Of a DNA stretch of 64,000 nucleotides, positions 10,969 to 20,295 are shown piece after piece (within the stretch, counting starts at the first letter, position 1; each line of letters starts with the position of its first letter). Origin of the DNA: an uncultured Flavobacteriaceae bacterium (lineage in GTDB: Bacteria > Bacteroidota > Bacteroidia > Flavobacteriales > Flavobacteriaceae); the NCBI GenBank assembly GCA_947495135.1, contig CANLXN010000004.1, positions 186,001 to 250,000 of the forward strand, read 5' to 3'. Both the position numbers and the translations under genes were made by a program. The notes under the pieces were generated by a model. The model was not told where the DNA came from. It was given only the letters and a program-made list of their open reading frames with translations, and did not search any database.

Positions 10969-11715
10969 TTATCCTTTAATAGAAGCGCTTAAATATTCTC
11001 GATTTAAACGTGCTATGTTTTCCAGGGATATTCCTTTAGGACATTCTACTTCACATGCACCAGTATTAGTGCAATTTCCGAATCCTTCCTTATCCATTTG
11101 TTCCACCATGTTCAACACACGTGTGGTAGCCTCTACTCTTCCTTGTGGCAGTAAGGCATACTGAGACACTTTCGCTGACGTAAAGAGCATTGCACTTGCA
11201 TTCTTACAAGCAGCAACACAAGCTCCACAACCAATACAAGTCGCTGCTGCGAATGCGTCGTCTGCGTCTTCTTTATTCACTGGGATGGCATTCGCATCAA
11301 TTGTATTTCCAGAGGTATTTACAGAAATATAACCTCCTGCATGCTGAATTCTATCGAAGGCGCTACGATCTACCATAAGATCTTTAATTACCGGAAATGC
11401 CTTGGCTCTAAATGGTTCAATAACGATGGTATCTCCGTCGTTAAACATTCGCATGTGTAATTGACAAGTTGTTACCAAACGATCTGGGCCATGAGGCTCT
11501 CCATTAATCTGAAGAGAGCACGATCCGCAAATTCCCTCGCGACAGTCATGATCAAAAACTACAGGATCGTCTCCTTTGTTAATGAGTTGTTCGTTTAACA
11601 CGTCCAACATTTCTAAAAAAGACATATCTCCTTCAACCCCATCAATAGGATAGGTCTGCATTGCACCTTTTGCGCTAGCATTTTCTTGTCTCCAAATTTT
11701 TAAAGTCAATTTCAT
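10969..11715 (-). CDS. sdhB: Succinate dehydrogenase/fumarate reductase iron-sulfur subunit
   Basis: The 248-residue subunit carries the electron chain of respiratory complex II. The [2Fe-2S] ligands lie in CREGICGSC plus a later Cys (TTCQLH). The C-terminal ferredoxin-like part has [11 protein letters not shown] and [14 protein letters not shown] for the [4Fe-4S] and [3Fe-4S] clusters. It is the last gene of the leftward sdhCAB operon, six bases after sdhA. Direction of catalysis cannot be fixed from sequence, but in an aerobic menaquinone-using flavobacterium succinate oxidation in the TCA cycle is the likely role. Confidence 0.96.
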   Translation of the reverse strand: MKLTLKIWRQENASAKGAMQTYPIDGVEGDMSFLEMLDVLNEQLINKGDDPVVFDHDCREGICGSCSLQINGEPHGPDRLVTTCQLHMRMFNDGDTIVIEPFRAKAFPVIKDLMVDRSAFDRIQHAGGYISVNTSGNTIDANAIPVNKEDADDAFAAATCIGCGACVAACKNASAMLFTSAKVSQYALLPQGRVEATTRVLNMVEQMDKEGFGNCTNTGACEVECPKGISLENIARLNREYLSASIKG

Positions 11716-11721
11716 AGTTTC

Positions 11722-13737
11722 TTATTTATATGAACGCGTTTTCAATTCAATATTTTCAAATACCAATTCCTCCTTATGCAGTTGAGCATCCTTCGGCTCT
11801 CCTTTGTATTCCCATGCAGAAACATACTTGAAGTTTTCATCATCACGCAGTGCTTCTCCTTGTTGTTCTCCAGATTGTTCTACACTCTCTTCTCGAAAGT
11901 GACCTCCACAAGATTCGTTTCTATCCAAAGCATCTTTTGCGAATAACTCCCCTAATTCTAGGAAGTCTGCAACGCGTCCTGCTTTTTCTAATTCCTGATT
12001 TAGACCATCTGCCTTTCCAGGTACTCTCACATTTTTCCAAAAGTCTTTTCGCAGTTCAGAAATCTCTTCGATTGCTTCTGAAAGATCCTTTGCATTGCGG
12101 GACATCCCACATTTATTCCACATAATCTTTCCTAAGATCTTATGATAGTAGTCTACAGAATGTGTTCCAGACCCACTCATCAATTTCTCGATAGTATCTT
12201 TTACATTCTTCTCTGCCTCGTCAAATTCTGGGGTATTCGTTGGAATTTCACCCGTTCTAATGTCATGAGATAAATAATCTCCAATGGTATATGGCAAGAC
12301 AAAATAACCATCGGCTAAACCTTGCATCAAAGCACTTGCACCTAAACGGTTCGCTCCATGATCGCTAAAGTTAGCTTCCCCCGCGGCGTAAAGACCTTCT
12401 ACCGTTGTTTGCAAATTATAATCTACCCACAGACCTCCCATTGTATAGTGAACGGCAGGGTAAATCATCATGGGTGTTTTGTAAGGGTTTTCATCGACGA
12501 TCTTCTCGTACATCTGAAATAAATTACCGTATTTGTTTTCAATAACTTTGGCTCCCAGATTGTAGATCTCTGCATCTGAAGGATTTTTCATCCCATGAAT
12601 CAATGCTTCTTCCTTTCCATATCGAGTGATGGCTGCAGCAAAGTCTAAGTAAACCGCTTCTCCCGTTTTATTCACTCCAAAACCTTCATCGCAACGCTCT
12701 TTTGCAGCTCTAGATGCAACATCACGGGGAACGAGGTTTCCAAAAGCTGGATATCTGCGCTCTAAATAGTAATCTCTATCTTCTTCACTTAATTGAGTAG
12801 GTTTTAATTTACCTGCTCGTATCGCTTCCGCATCTTCTTTCTTTCTTGGCACCCAAATTCTACCATCATTACGTAACGACTCACTCATTAAAGTAAGCTT
12901 AGATTGGTGATCTCCAGATACAGGAATACACGTTGGGTGAATTTGTGTGTAACATGGATTTGCAAAGAAAGCTCCTCTGCGGTGCGCTTTCCATGCGGCC
13001 GTTACATTACTACCCATAGCATTTGTACTCAAGAAAAACACATTTCCGTATCCTCCAGTTGCCAGAACAACAGCATGAGCAGAGTGACGTTCAATTTCTC
13101 CAGTTACCAAATCCCGCGCAATAATTCCACGAGCCTTTCCATCTATTTTAACGACATCCAACATCTCGTGACGATTGAAAGCCTTAATTTTTCCTCTATT
13201 AATTTGGCGGTTCATAGCAGAATATGCACCTAGTAGTAATTGTTGTCCTGTCTGTCCTTTCGCATAAAACGTTCTGGATACTAATACACCACCAAACGAA
13301 CGGTTGTCCAAAAGACCTCCGTATTCACGCGCAAAAGGAACTCCTTGTGCCACGCATTGGTCTATAATATTTGATGAAACTTCAGCCAGACGATAAACGT
13401 TGGCTTCTCGAGAACGGTAGTCACCACCCTTTACAGTATCATAGAAAAGACGGTAATTAGAATCCCCATCTCCTTGATAATTCTTTGCTGCATTAATTCC
13501 TCCCTGCGCGGCAATAGAGTGCGCTCGTCGTGGAGAATCTTGATAACAAAATGTTTTTACGTTGTATCCAAGTTCAGCAAGAGTGGCCGCAGCACTTCCT
13601 CCAGCCAGTCCAGTTCCAACAACAATGACATCAATATTTCGTTTGTTGGCAGGATTTACAAGGTCAATCGAATTTTTATGTTTCGTCCACTTATCTGCTA
13701 AGGGTCCTGAAGGTATTTTAGAATCTAATATCGACAT
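11722..13737 (-). CDS. sdhA: Succinate dehydrogenase/fumarate reductase flavoprotein subunit
   Basis: The 671-residue flavoprotein holds the dicarboxylate site of complex II. A Rossmann FAD-binding motif ([19 protein letters not shown], about 40-58) and the [14 protein letters not shown] segment with the histidine that covalently binds FAD are visible near the N-terminus. The fumarate-reductase/SDH catalytic region with the HPTCIP motif and the GGLWVDYN and GLYAAGEA segments follows. Length fits the longer type-B SDH flavoproteins of Bacteroidota. It lies between sdhC (10-base gap) and sdhB (6-base gap), indicating co-transcription and probably translational coupling. Confidence 0.97.
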   Translation of the reverse strand: MSILDSKIPSGPLADKWTKHKNSIDLVNPANKRNIDVIVVGTGLAGGSAAATLAELGYNVKTFCYQDSPRRAHSIAAQGGINAAKNYQGDGDSNYRLFYDTVKGGDYRSREANVYRLAEVSSNIIDQCVAQGVPFAREYGGLLDNRSFGGVLVSRTFYAKGQTGQQLLLGAYSAMNRQINRGKIKAFNRHEMLDVVKIDGKARGIIARDLVTGEIERHSAHAVVLATGGYGNVFFLSTNAMGSNVTAAWKAHRRGAFFANPCYTQIHPTCIPVSGDHQSKLTLMSESLRNDGRIWVPRKKEDAEAIRAGKLKPTQLSEEDRDYYLERRYPAFGNLVPRDVASRAAKERCDEGFGVNKTGEAVYLDFAAAITRYGKEEALIHGMKNPSDAEIYNLGAKVIENKYGNLFQMYEKIVDENPYKTPMMIYPAVHYTMGGLWVDYNLQTTVEGLYAAGEANFSDHGANRLGASALMQGLADGYFVLPYTIGDYLSHDIRTGEIPTNTPEFDEAEKNVKDTIEKLMSGSGTHSVDYYHKILGKIMWNKCGMSRNAKDLSEAIEEISELRKDFWKNVRVPGKADGLNQELEKAGRVADFLELGELFAKDALDRNESCGGHFREESVEQSGEQQGEALRDDENFKYVSAWEYKGEPKDAQLHKEELVFENIELKTRSYK

Positions 13738-13747
13738 AGCAATGGTT

Positions 13748-14413
13748 TTAGTGTGGAATTTGATTTAAATGAAGGTATACCGCAATGAAGATGAAACCTA
13801 AAGGAATAGCAATTGCATAAACCTTGGCAAACTTCGTGAGTGCAGTAGAATATTTATTATTGAACCCAACACTTTGGAAAGAGGAAGCAAATCCATGCCA
13901 TAAGTGAATGGCTAATAAAACAAAGGAAATTACATATAGGCCTACTCGAACAGGGCTTTCAAATTTATGAACAGTTTCCGCATAATACCGAGTAGGATCT
14001 TCTGGGTGTGACTCTACATATTTATGAATCATTTCCGGAATCCAGAAATCGTAAAAGTGTAATCCAAGGAAAGCTAAGATGACCAATCCAGATATAATCA
14101 TGTTTCTAGATGCCCAACTTGCATTTGCTCCACCTTTGTAAGACGCGTATTTAACTGCGCGTGCATTCCGATTTTTAATTTCAAGAATAAAGCCCATTAC
14201 AAAGTGGAATACCACACCAAAAATTAAAATTGGTTGGAGCACACCTTGCACTAAACCATTGGTACCCATAAAATGAGACCAACTATTAAACGTGTCTGGC
14301 GCAACGACTGAAGTTAGGTTGATGGTAAAATGTTGTCCTAAAAAGAAAACAAGAAACAAGCCTGAAAGTGCCATTGCGACTTTCCTAGCAATTGAAGAGG
14401 AGATCATTCCCAT
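13748..14413 (-). CDS. sdhC: Succinate dehydrogenase cytochrome b subunit
   Basis: The 221-residue membrane anchor has five hydrophobic segments and several conserved histidines (GQHFTIN, FHFVMGF, GLHFYDF, IHLWHGF) suited to two b haems, as in single-anchor type-B complex II. No separate sdhD is present, as expected for this type. I place the start at the ATG at 14413 ([18 protein letters not shown]). A longer frame to 14473 exists, but a near-perfect promoter at 14443-14473 lies inside that extension, so the extra residues cannot be translated from that transcript. It is the first gene of the operon. Confidence 0.94.
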   Translation of the reverse strand: MGMISSSIARKVAMALSGLFLVFFLGQHFTINLTSVVAPDTFNSWSHFMGTNGLVQGVLQPILIFGVVFHFVMGFILEIKNRNARAVKYASYKGGANASWASRNMIISGLVILAFLGLHFYDFWIPEMIHKYVESHPEDPTRYYAETVHKFESPVRVGLYVISFVLLAIHLWHGFASSFQSVGFNNKYSTALTKFAKVYAIAIPLGFIFIAVYLHLNQIPH

Positions 14414-14442
14414 TATAGTTGAGTTTTCAAAGATTTGTATTA

Positions 14443-14473
14443 CAAAAATACGGCTGAAAAGTAGTTTCGACAA
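14443..14473 (-). promoter_or_regulatory. Promoter of the sdhCAB operon
   Basis: On the minus strand a -33 TTG (14471-14473) precedes, by exactly 20 bases, a perfect -7 element TATTTTTG (14443-14450). Transcription is predicted near 14437, about 25 bases before the sdhC ATG. This site decides the sdhC start. Confidence 0.7.
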
Positions 14474-14699
14474 ACAATGCGTAGTGTTTTCCCTACTATT
14501 TAGAATTATTTTAAATACTGCTACAATACAGAATATTCTAATCTCATCAAATCTTACAGGCCTTTTATCCCATTAGTATTCTCTTGATACATTGATTTAT
14601 TGATTGCGTATTCTTCAAGATCATAGTTAGCCTGGTTCATTTCAAGTAGCACCATTTTTTATTTCGACGATCGAGATATATGCAGCTTAGCTATCGTTC
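14474..14699. other. Intergenic region upstream of sdhC, no gene seen
   Basis: About 225 bases between the sdhC promoter and the stop of the BNR-repeat gene, which is transcribed in the same direction. No coding frame, RNA gene or clear terminator was recognised. Confidence 0.4.
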
Positions 14700-17549
14700 C
14701 TATTTAACCTCAAGAGTTTTGGATTTAGAACTACCTCCCATTTCAACTTTAATTTCATACATTCCTTTCGGTAGATAATAAGTACCATTATCGGCTACAT
14801 TCACCTTAACACCCATTCGCTCTAACTCCTTAAGTCCCTTCTTTGAAATTGCCGCATTATAGCTTGCCACATTAAATCCTTTTATTGTTTTTTGCTCCAA
14901 CTCTTGGACCGTTTTACCATTTTCAGCTAAAACCGAAATAGTTGCATTTCCATTAGTTGGCGCGTAAAATTGGAGATCAATCTCTGGCTCATAAATATCT
15001 CCAAAAGGACTAAATCCAGTACTTCCCCAGCGTCTGGACGCTCTTACAGCAGGTACATCAGCCATAACAAGTGTGTTCATATTATCTAATGATATGGTTT
15101 GAAGTAAAGAGATATCGGCAAGATAAATAGAACGACCGTGCGTTCCCAATAGTAAGTGTCGAGCTTCCGGTTGAATGACCAAGTCATGAAAGGCCACATT
15201 AGGCAAGCCCTCCACAAACATTTGCCAGCTTTCACCTCGATCCATAGAAACATAAGCTCCGTTATCTGTTCCTAAGTAAAGAATATTCATATTGGCTGGA
15301 TCCTCCTTAATTACATTTACGGCTCCAATTGGCAAATTACTACTAATATCCTTCCAAGTAGCTCCAAAATCTTCAGTTACATACACATAAGGTGTAAAGT
15401 CATCCCATCGATAACCATTCAACGTGACATAGGCACGTGCTTTTTTGTGTGCTGAGGCCTCCACTCTGCTCACCCACATGTCTTGGGGGAAACTCGAGGA
15501 AACTTTTTTCCAATCACCACCACCATTACGCGACACGTGTACCAATCCATCATCACTCCCTGTATACAGTAGACCAAATTCAAATGGCGATTCACTAATC
15601 GTAGATAAGGTTCCATATGCCACATTACCAGGCTTTCCACCTTGGGTAAGATCATAAGAAATAGCATCCCAATCTTCACCTTGATTCATGCTTCGCATGA
15701 GCTTGTTTCCACCCAAATAAAGGATGTCTTCATTGTGACTGCTCAAGAGAATGGGCGTTTGCCAGTTAAAGCGATAAGGACTCTCTCCTAATTCGTGTTT
15801 AGGTTGAATGTATTTTTGCTCCCCGCTTTCTCTATTTAGTCTAAAATAGTTTCCAAACTGAAACCCTGTGTATACTACATTATTGTCTCTTGAATCGATC
15901 TGAATCTGCATTCCGTCTCCTCCCATAATAGATTCATACGGGTACTGCCCACTTTGATGCCAACGCACGCTTTCGGTTGTATTATGAGGGCCCATCCAAA
16001 CTCCATTATCCTGAAGTCCTCCATATACATTATAAGGCTTTGCATTGTCTACATTAATGGCATAAAATTGACCAACTGAGGGAGTATTCATCTTCATCCA
16101 GCTAGCTCCATCATCATAGGAAATATTCACACCGCCATCGTTCCCGTTAATTAAATGTCCTGGCATATTGGGGTTAATCCAGAGCGCATGGTGATCTGAA
16201 TGAACATTTGGGGCGCTAATAGAGGTAAAAGTCTTTCCGCCGTCCTTCGATTTTAAAATAGGCACTCCATAAATATATATTCCGTCAGAATCTTTAGGGT
16301 CGACGTGAATTTTTCCGAAGTAATACCCATAAGAATAATACACTCCATCCAAATATCCATCATGCGTTTTTTTCCATGTTTTACCGCCATTAGTACTTTT
16401 ATACACCTCGGCGCCAATAACAGGAGTATCAAACAACCTACTATTGGCATCTTCTAAATATTTAGCTAAATCTGCAGGTTGTACACTCCCGCTTCGCACC
16501 ATCTGTTTCACATTTTGTGCCCCGTACTTTTCCTGAAAACGATTGCTTCTCAAGTATCCTTCCAATTTCTTATCATCTAACGATAAGAAGGCATCTTTCG
16601 ACATTGACTTGAAATCGTTTTTCGAAAGACTACCATCACTTGTATTGGTCTCTTTATCTGCTTTTCGCCTAAACTGACTATCGTGCACGGCATAGACGGT
16701 TGTTCCATCCACAACTGCTAAACCAATTCGCCCCACACCTTCTCCAGTAGGAAATCCACTTCCCGGAACCGACACCTTTGTCCAAGACGAACCTCCATCG
16801 GTACTCTTAAAAATAGCACTTCCATCACCACTACCTCTAAAATCCCAAGCTTTTCGATCCTTGTCCCATGACGATGCATACATGGTGTTAAAATCGTTTG
16901 GATCTGCAGCCATTTCAATGATTCCAGATTGGTCGTTTACAAAAAGAGTTTTGTTCCAAGTTAGACCACCGTCCATGGTTTTAAATACTCCGCGTTCAGC
17001 ATTGGTTGAGTACAAATGTCCAACTGCCGCCACCACTAGTTCGTTCGAGTTATTAGGGTTTATAATAATCTTGCTTATATGATGAGAATCTTTTAGGCCT
17101 TTATTTTTCCATGATTTACCATTATCGTTAGATTGCAATATTCCTATCCCGGCGTAAGAAGAACGGGAGGCATTCACTTCTCCTGTCCCTACCCAAATAG
17201 TTCTATTTTTCCAATCTACAGCGAGACTACCTACATTTTGAGTAGGACTGGAGTCCAAAATAGGATCAAATGTGGTTCCGTTATTTTTAGTATGCCAGAC
17301 TCCTCCGCTTGCATACCCTACATAAAATTCGGTTGGATTATCGGGGTTTACAGCAAAATCGACCACCCTACCGCTCATTACAGTGGGTCCAATGTTCTTA
17401 AATGGAATGTTTTGCGCGATACTGGTCTTCGCAAGTTGTTCTTTTTGGACTATTCCTTGCTCCACTTGACTCACCGAAGTTGAAGTAACTTGAGCATTGG
17501 CATGGAACACAAACGAAGCTAACAGAAGTAAAAGATATTTAGATTTCAT
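14700..17549 (-). CDS. Exported BNR/sortilin-like beta-propeller protein
   Basis: The 949-residue protein starts with a clear signal peptide (MKSKYLLLLLASFVFHANAQ). It contains many Asp-box/BNR motifs of the form S-x-D-x-G-x-T-W (for example STDGGSSWTK, STNGGKTWKK, SKDGGKTFTS, MDRGESWQMF), typical of the sortilin/VPS10 type of ten-bladed beta-propeller and of glycosidase-like exoproteins. No glycosidase catalytic residues could be assigned, so the common label 'glycosyl hydrolase' is not supported. No T9SS sorting domain is obvious; the end (residues ~860-949) looks like a small beta domain. Substrate and role are unknown; extracellular protein binding or processing is possible. Confidence 0.82.
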   Translation of the reverse strand: MKSKYLLLLLASFVFHANAQVTSTSVSQVEQGIVQKEQLAKTSIAQNIPFKNIGPTVMSGRVVDFAVNPDNPTEFYVGYASGGVWHTKNNGTTFDPILDSSPTQNVGSLAVDWKNRTIWVGTGEVNASRSSYAGIGILQSNDNGKSWKNKGLKDSHHISKIIINPNNSNELVVAAVGHLYSTNAERGVFKTMDGGLTWNKTLFVNDQSGIIEMAADPNDFNTMYASSWDKDRKAWDFRGSGDGSAIFKSTDGGSSWTKVSVPGSGFPTGEGVGRIGLAVVDGTTVYAVHDSQFRRKADKETNTSDGSLSKNDFKSMSKDAFLSLDDKKLEGYLRSNRFQEKYGAQNVKQMVRSGSVQPADLAKYLEDANSRLFDTPVIGAEVYKSTNGGKTWKKTHDGYLDGVYYSYGYYFGKIHVDPKDSDGIYIYGVPILKSKDGGKTFTSISAPNVHSDHHALWINPNMPGHLINGNDGGVNISYDDGASWMKMNTPSVGQFYAINVDNAKPYNVYGGLQDNGVWMGPHNTTESVRWHQSGQYPYESIMGGDGMQIQIDSRDNNVVYTGFQFGNYFRLNRESGEQKYIQPKHELGESPYRFNWQTPILLSSHNEDILYLGGNKLMRSMNQGEDWDAISYDLTQGGKPGNVAYGTLSTISESPFEFGLLYTGSDDGLVHVSRNGGGDWKKVSSSFPQDMWVSRVEASAHKKARAYVTLNGYRWDDFTPYVYVTEDFGATWKDISSNLPIGAVNVIKEDPANMNILYLGTDNGAYVSMDRGESWQMFVEGLPNVAFHDLVIQPEARHLLLGTHGRSIYLADISLLQTISLDNMNTLVMADVPAVRASRRWGSTGFSPFGDIYEPEIDLQFYAPTNGNATISVLAENGKTVQELEQKTIKGFNVASYNAAISKKGLKELERMGVKVNVADNGTYYLPKGMYEIKVEMGGSSKSKTLEVK

Positions 17550-17622
17550 ATAATTGAATTAGAGTTTTAAAGATACAGATAAATCGAAAATCGGCAATGT
17601 ATAGTTATAGCTTTAGCAATAG

Positions 17623-17630
17623 TATCTTTG
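17623..17630 (+). promoter_or_regulatory. -7 element for the Crp/Fnr-type gene
   Basis: TATCTTTG matches TAnnTTTG exactly, 41 bases before the ATG at 17672. No clear -33 TTG is found. Confidence 0.4.
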
Positions 17631-17671
17631 TTAACATCGATCTATAAAGCTCGCCAACAACTCTTTTTAAT

Positions 17672-18256
17672 ATGGAAGTTTCTAATTTAAATCTAAAAAA
17701 ATATCTCCACCACGTATTAAACGACAAAAACCTGGAATCTGATTTAGAATTATGTTTAGATCATTTCTCTTTTCTGAAACTTTCGAAAAATGACTATTTC
17801 GTCAAAGAAGGAAGTATTTGTTTGTATTTCTGTTATATCGAAAGTGGTGTTTTGCAGCATTCGATTTCAGTTCTTGGAGATGAAAAAACAACGTATCTCG
17901 CTTTAAAAAACTCACCAACCTCAGCGCTAAATAGTTTTATCCATAAAATCCCTTCTAGGAAGAATATTAAGGCGATTTGCGATTGCGCGCTCTGGGTAAT
18001 TACGCAAGAGCATTTCAACGATCTCCTAGCAAACAACAAAGCATTTTACACATTTTACCATAACCTGATCGAAAATCAGATTTTTTTGATTGACGATTAT
18101 CGAATTGATTTGCTCACGCTCTCTCCAGAGGAACGCTACCGAAAGATGCTTATCAATGAACCTAAACTCCTACAACAAGTACCATTGCATTACTTGGCGT
18201 CGTTTTTAGGGATTTCCTCTAGACATATGAGTAGAATCCGTAAAAACATAATTTAA
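17672..18256 (+). CDS. Crp/Fnr family transcriptional regulator
   Basis: The 194-residue protein has an N-terminal cyclic-nucleotide-binding-like beta-barrel (about 20-125, with FVKEGSICLYFCYIESG) and a short C-terminal helix-turn-helix (about 165-194, LHYLASFLGISSRHMSRIRK). No iron-sulfur cysteine cluster is seen, and the phosphate-binding arginine motif of true cAMP receptors is not evident, so the ligand is unknown. Such single-copy regulators are common in Bacteroidota near stress or metabolic genes. It is divergent from the BNR-repeat gene and followed by the aminopeptidase, which has its own promoter. Confidence 0.85.
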   Translation: MEVSNLNLKKYLHHVLNDKNLESDLELCLDHFSFLKLSKNDYFVKEGSICLYFCYIESGVLQHSISVLGDEKTTYLALKNSPTSALNSFIHKIPSRKNIKAICDCALWVITQEHFNDLLANNKAFYTFYHNLIENQIFLIDDYRIDLLTLSPEERYRKMLINEPKLLQQVPLHYLASFLGISSRHMSRIRKNII

Positions 18257-18270
18257 CGCCATTTGGCTGG

Positions 18271-18299
18271 TTGATTCAGAATATCTTTAATTATTTTTG
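18271..18299 (+). promoter_or_regulatory. Promoter of the aminopeptidase P gene
   Basis: A TTG (18271-18273), an 18-base spacer and TATTTTTG (18292-18299) form a well-spaced Bacteroidota promoter. The ATG is at 18328, giving a leader of roughly 23 bases. Confidence 0.6.
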
Positions 18300-18327
18300 A
18301 GTCAAACTAATCTTTAGATCCAAACTC

Positions 18328-19620
18328 ATGAAATACCATCCAATAGACAATTCGTTGTACATAAAGAATCGTAAAAACTTCATGGCCCAAATGAAGCCTA
18401 ATAGTTTGGCTGTTTTTAATAGCAATGATATTTATCCAATAGGCGCGGACAGCACCATGCCTTTTGAACAAGCTAGAGATATTCTATATCTAAGTGGAGT
18501 AGATCAAGAGGAAAGCATTCTTGTTTTATTCCCAGACGCTCCTGATGAAAAGTATAAAGAGATACTGTTTGTTCGGGAAACGAACGAACATATTGCTGTA
18601 TGGGAAGGTGAAAAACTAACCAAGAAACGAGGACAAGAGGTTAGTGCGATAAAAACAATCTGTTGGTTGAGCGATTTTGATAAGGTCTTTTATGAAATCA
18701 TGACACAGGCAGACACTATTTATTTTAACACTAATGAACACTATCGCGCTAATGTAGAAACAGAAACTAGGGAAGACCGCTTCATTAAGGCTACAAAAAA
18801 GAAGTTCCCTGCACATAGTTGGGCAAAAAGCAACCCTATTTTACAACGTCTGCGATCTGTCAAAGATCCTATCGAGCTTGATCTCCTTCAAACGGCTTGC
18901 AATATTACTGATAAAGGATTTCGTCGTGTTCTTGGCTTTGTAAAACCTGGAGTTTGGGAATATGAAATTGAAGCAGAATATATGCATGAGTTCTTATCTA
19001 ACCGCTCTAAGAAATTTGCGTACACGCCAATTATTGCCAGCGGTAACAATGCAAATGTTTTACATTATATAGAAAACAACCAGCAGTGCAAGGACGGAGA
19101 CCTTATTTTAATGGATGTAGGTGCCGAATACGCCAATTACAGTAGTGACATGACGCGAACGGTACCTGTGAATGGTAGGTTTACCCAACGGCAGCGAGCA
19201 GTTTATGATGCCGTTAATCGCGTAAAAAATGATGCTACCAAAATGCTCGTGCCAGGAGCCATGTGGAAAGAATACCATGTAGAAGTGGGAAAACTGATGA
19301 CTTCAGAACTACTTGGCTTAGGCCTCATCGACAAAGCAGATGTCCAAAACGAGGATCCAGATTGGCCTGCCTACAAAAAGTACTTTATGCATGGGACTTC
19401 TCACCATATGGGATTAGACACGCATGATTATGGTATTCTATGGGAGCCTATGGAGGCTAACCAAGTATTTACAGTAGAACCAGGTATTTACATTCCAGAA
19501 GAAGGCTTCGGGATTCGCCTTGAAGATGATGTAGTAATTCAGGAAAAAGGAGAGCCCTTCAATTTAATGAGAAATATTCCTATTGAAGCGGATGAAATTG
19601 AAGATCTCATGAACCGCTAA
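18328..19620 (+). CDS. Xaa-Pro aminopeptidase (aminopeptidase P family)
   Basis: The 430-residue pita-bread metallopeptidase has an N-terminal creatinase-like domain and a C-terminal catalytic domain. The five dinuclear metal ligands can be placed: two Asp in LILMDVGAEYANYSSDMTRT, His in MHGTSHHMG, and two Glu in VEPGIY and GFGIRLEDDV. The family removes N-terminal residues preceding proline. There is no signal peptide, so it is cytoplasmic. It has its own promoter and a strong terminator, so it is probably monocistronic. Confidence 0.93.
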   Translation: MKYHPIDNSLYIKNRKNFMAQMKPNSLAVFNSNDIYPIGADSTMPFEQARDILYLSGVDQEESILVLFPDAPDEKYKEILFVRETNEHIAVWEGEKLTKKRGQEVSAIKTICWLSDFDKVFYEIMTQADTIYFNTNEHYRANVETETREDRFIKATKKKFPAHSWAKSNPILQRLRSVKDPIELDLLQTACNITDKGFRRVLGFVKPGVWEYEIEAEYMHEFLSNRSKKFAYTPIIASGNNANVLHYIENNQQCKDGDLILMDVGAEYANYSSDMTRTVPVNGRFTQRQRAVYDAVNRVKNDATKMLVPGAMWKEYHVEVGKLMTSELLGLGLIDKADVQNEDPDWPAYKKYFMHGTSHHMGLDTHDYGILWEPMEANQVFTVEPGIYIPEEGFGIRLEDDVVIQEKGEPFNLMRNIPIEADEIEDLMNR

Positions 19621-19644
19621 AACTTGGTATTCGATTTTATAAAT

Positions 19645-19683
19645 AAAAAAGGTCGCCCGAATTCTACACAGGCGACCTTTTTT
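19645..19683. terminator. Strong bidirectional terminator
   Basis: A run of six A plus GGTCGCC (19651-19657) pairs with GGCGACC (19671-19677) plus six T, giving a 13-bp stem with a 13-base loop. It serves both the rightward aminopeptidase and the leftward CBM48 gene. Confidence 0.92.
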
Positions 19684-19688
19684 ATTTA

Positions 19689-19985
19689 TTAAAGTTCTAA
19701 AACACCATTCTCTGCAGCGGCATAATCGTTCCAAGCGTAAGCATCTGCCTGATCGTCGTTGGTGTAGTTACCATCGACCAGGTATCTAAATTCGTAAGAA
19801 TGATCTTTCGCTAATGCAACAGTTCCTTTAAAGTTACCGTTCTTTAGTTTCTTCAAAGGTGTCTCTTCAGAATTCCATTCGTTGAATGATCCAACTACCT
19901 TTACTTCGTTTGCTTCTTGAGCTGGCACTGTAAAAGTAACTTTACAGACCGGTTTGCTTTTTAAATATTGTTTTGTAATTGCCAT
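19689..19985 (-). CDS. Small CBM48/isoamylase early-set domain protein
   Basis: This 98-residue protein is a single glycogen-binding-like beta-sandwich (CBM48, the isoamylase N-terminal or AMPK-beta type): VKVVGSFNEWN near residue 28, then KNGNFKGTVAL and YEFRYLVDG. No enzyme is fused to it and no signal peptide is present. Stand-alone CBM48 mini-proteins are widespread in Bacteroidota; they may bind glycogen or a partner enzyme. It has its own promoter (20010-20040) and terminator, so it is monocistronic. Confidence 0.85.
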   Translation of the reverse strand: MAITKQYLKSKPVCKVTFTVPAQEANEVKVVGSFNEWNSEETPLKKLKNGNFKGTVALAKDHSYEFRYLVDGNYTNDDQADAYAWNDYAAAENGVLEL

Positions 19986-20009
19986 GGGTTTATCTTTTTA
20001 ATGAGCCAT

Positions 20010-20040
20010 CAAATTTATTACAGAAAAAACATCAAAACAA
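20010..20040 (-). promoter_or_regulatory. Promoter of the CBM48 gene
   Basis: On the minus strand TTG (20038-20040), a 20-base spacer and TAAATTTG (20010-20017) reproduce the same spacing seen before sdhC. Transcription should start near 20004, about 20 bases before the ATG at 19985. Confidence 0.65.
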
Positions 20041-20295
20041 TCTTTAACTTATTAAATATCATCACTTTATGACTTTCTCAAAAACAAGGGGTTTCAATTA
20101 GATATTTCAGAAAAAATGCAGGTCAAAATTAGCAGATTAGCAACAAAAACAACTTCGGTAAGAAAGAAAAATTAGCTCAAAATAAATCGGAATCGTTTTC
20201 GTTTTTTTAGCGTCCTCTTCTAACAACAGAAAATCGTCGAATCTGCTCTAAAATAAATTGCATTTAGAAATACATTTTATAAAAAGCATGTATTA
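20041..20295. other. Intergenic region, no gene seen
   Basis: About 255 bases between the CBM48 promoter and the brnQ stop. No coding frame or RNA gene is visible. AATACAT (20269-20275) and ATGTATT (20288-20294) form a weak 7-bp hairpin just after the brnQ stop, without a T-run; a terminator here is doubtful. Confidence 0.4.

Noticed and set aside
14414-14473. Longer sdhC beginning at 14473
   Set aside because: A perfect promoter lies within the extension and the family N-terminus fits the ATG at 14413.
14700-17549. Glycoside hydrolase activity for the BNR-repeat protein
   Set aside because: Asp-box repeats indicate a propeller fold only; no catalytic residues could be assigned.
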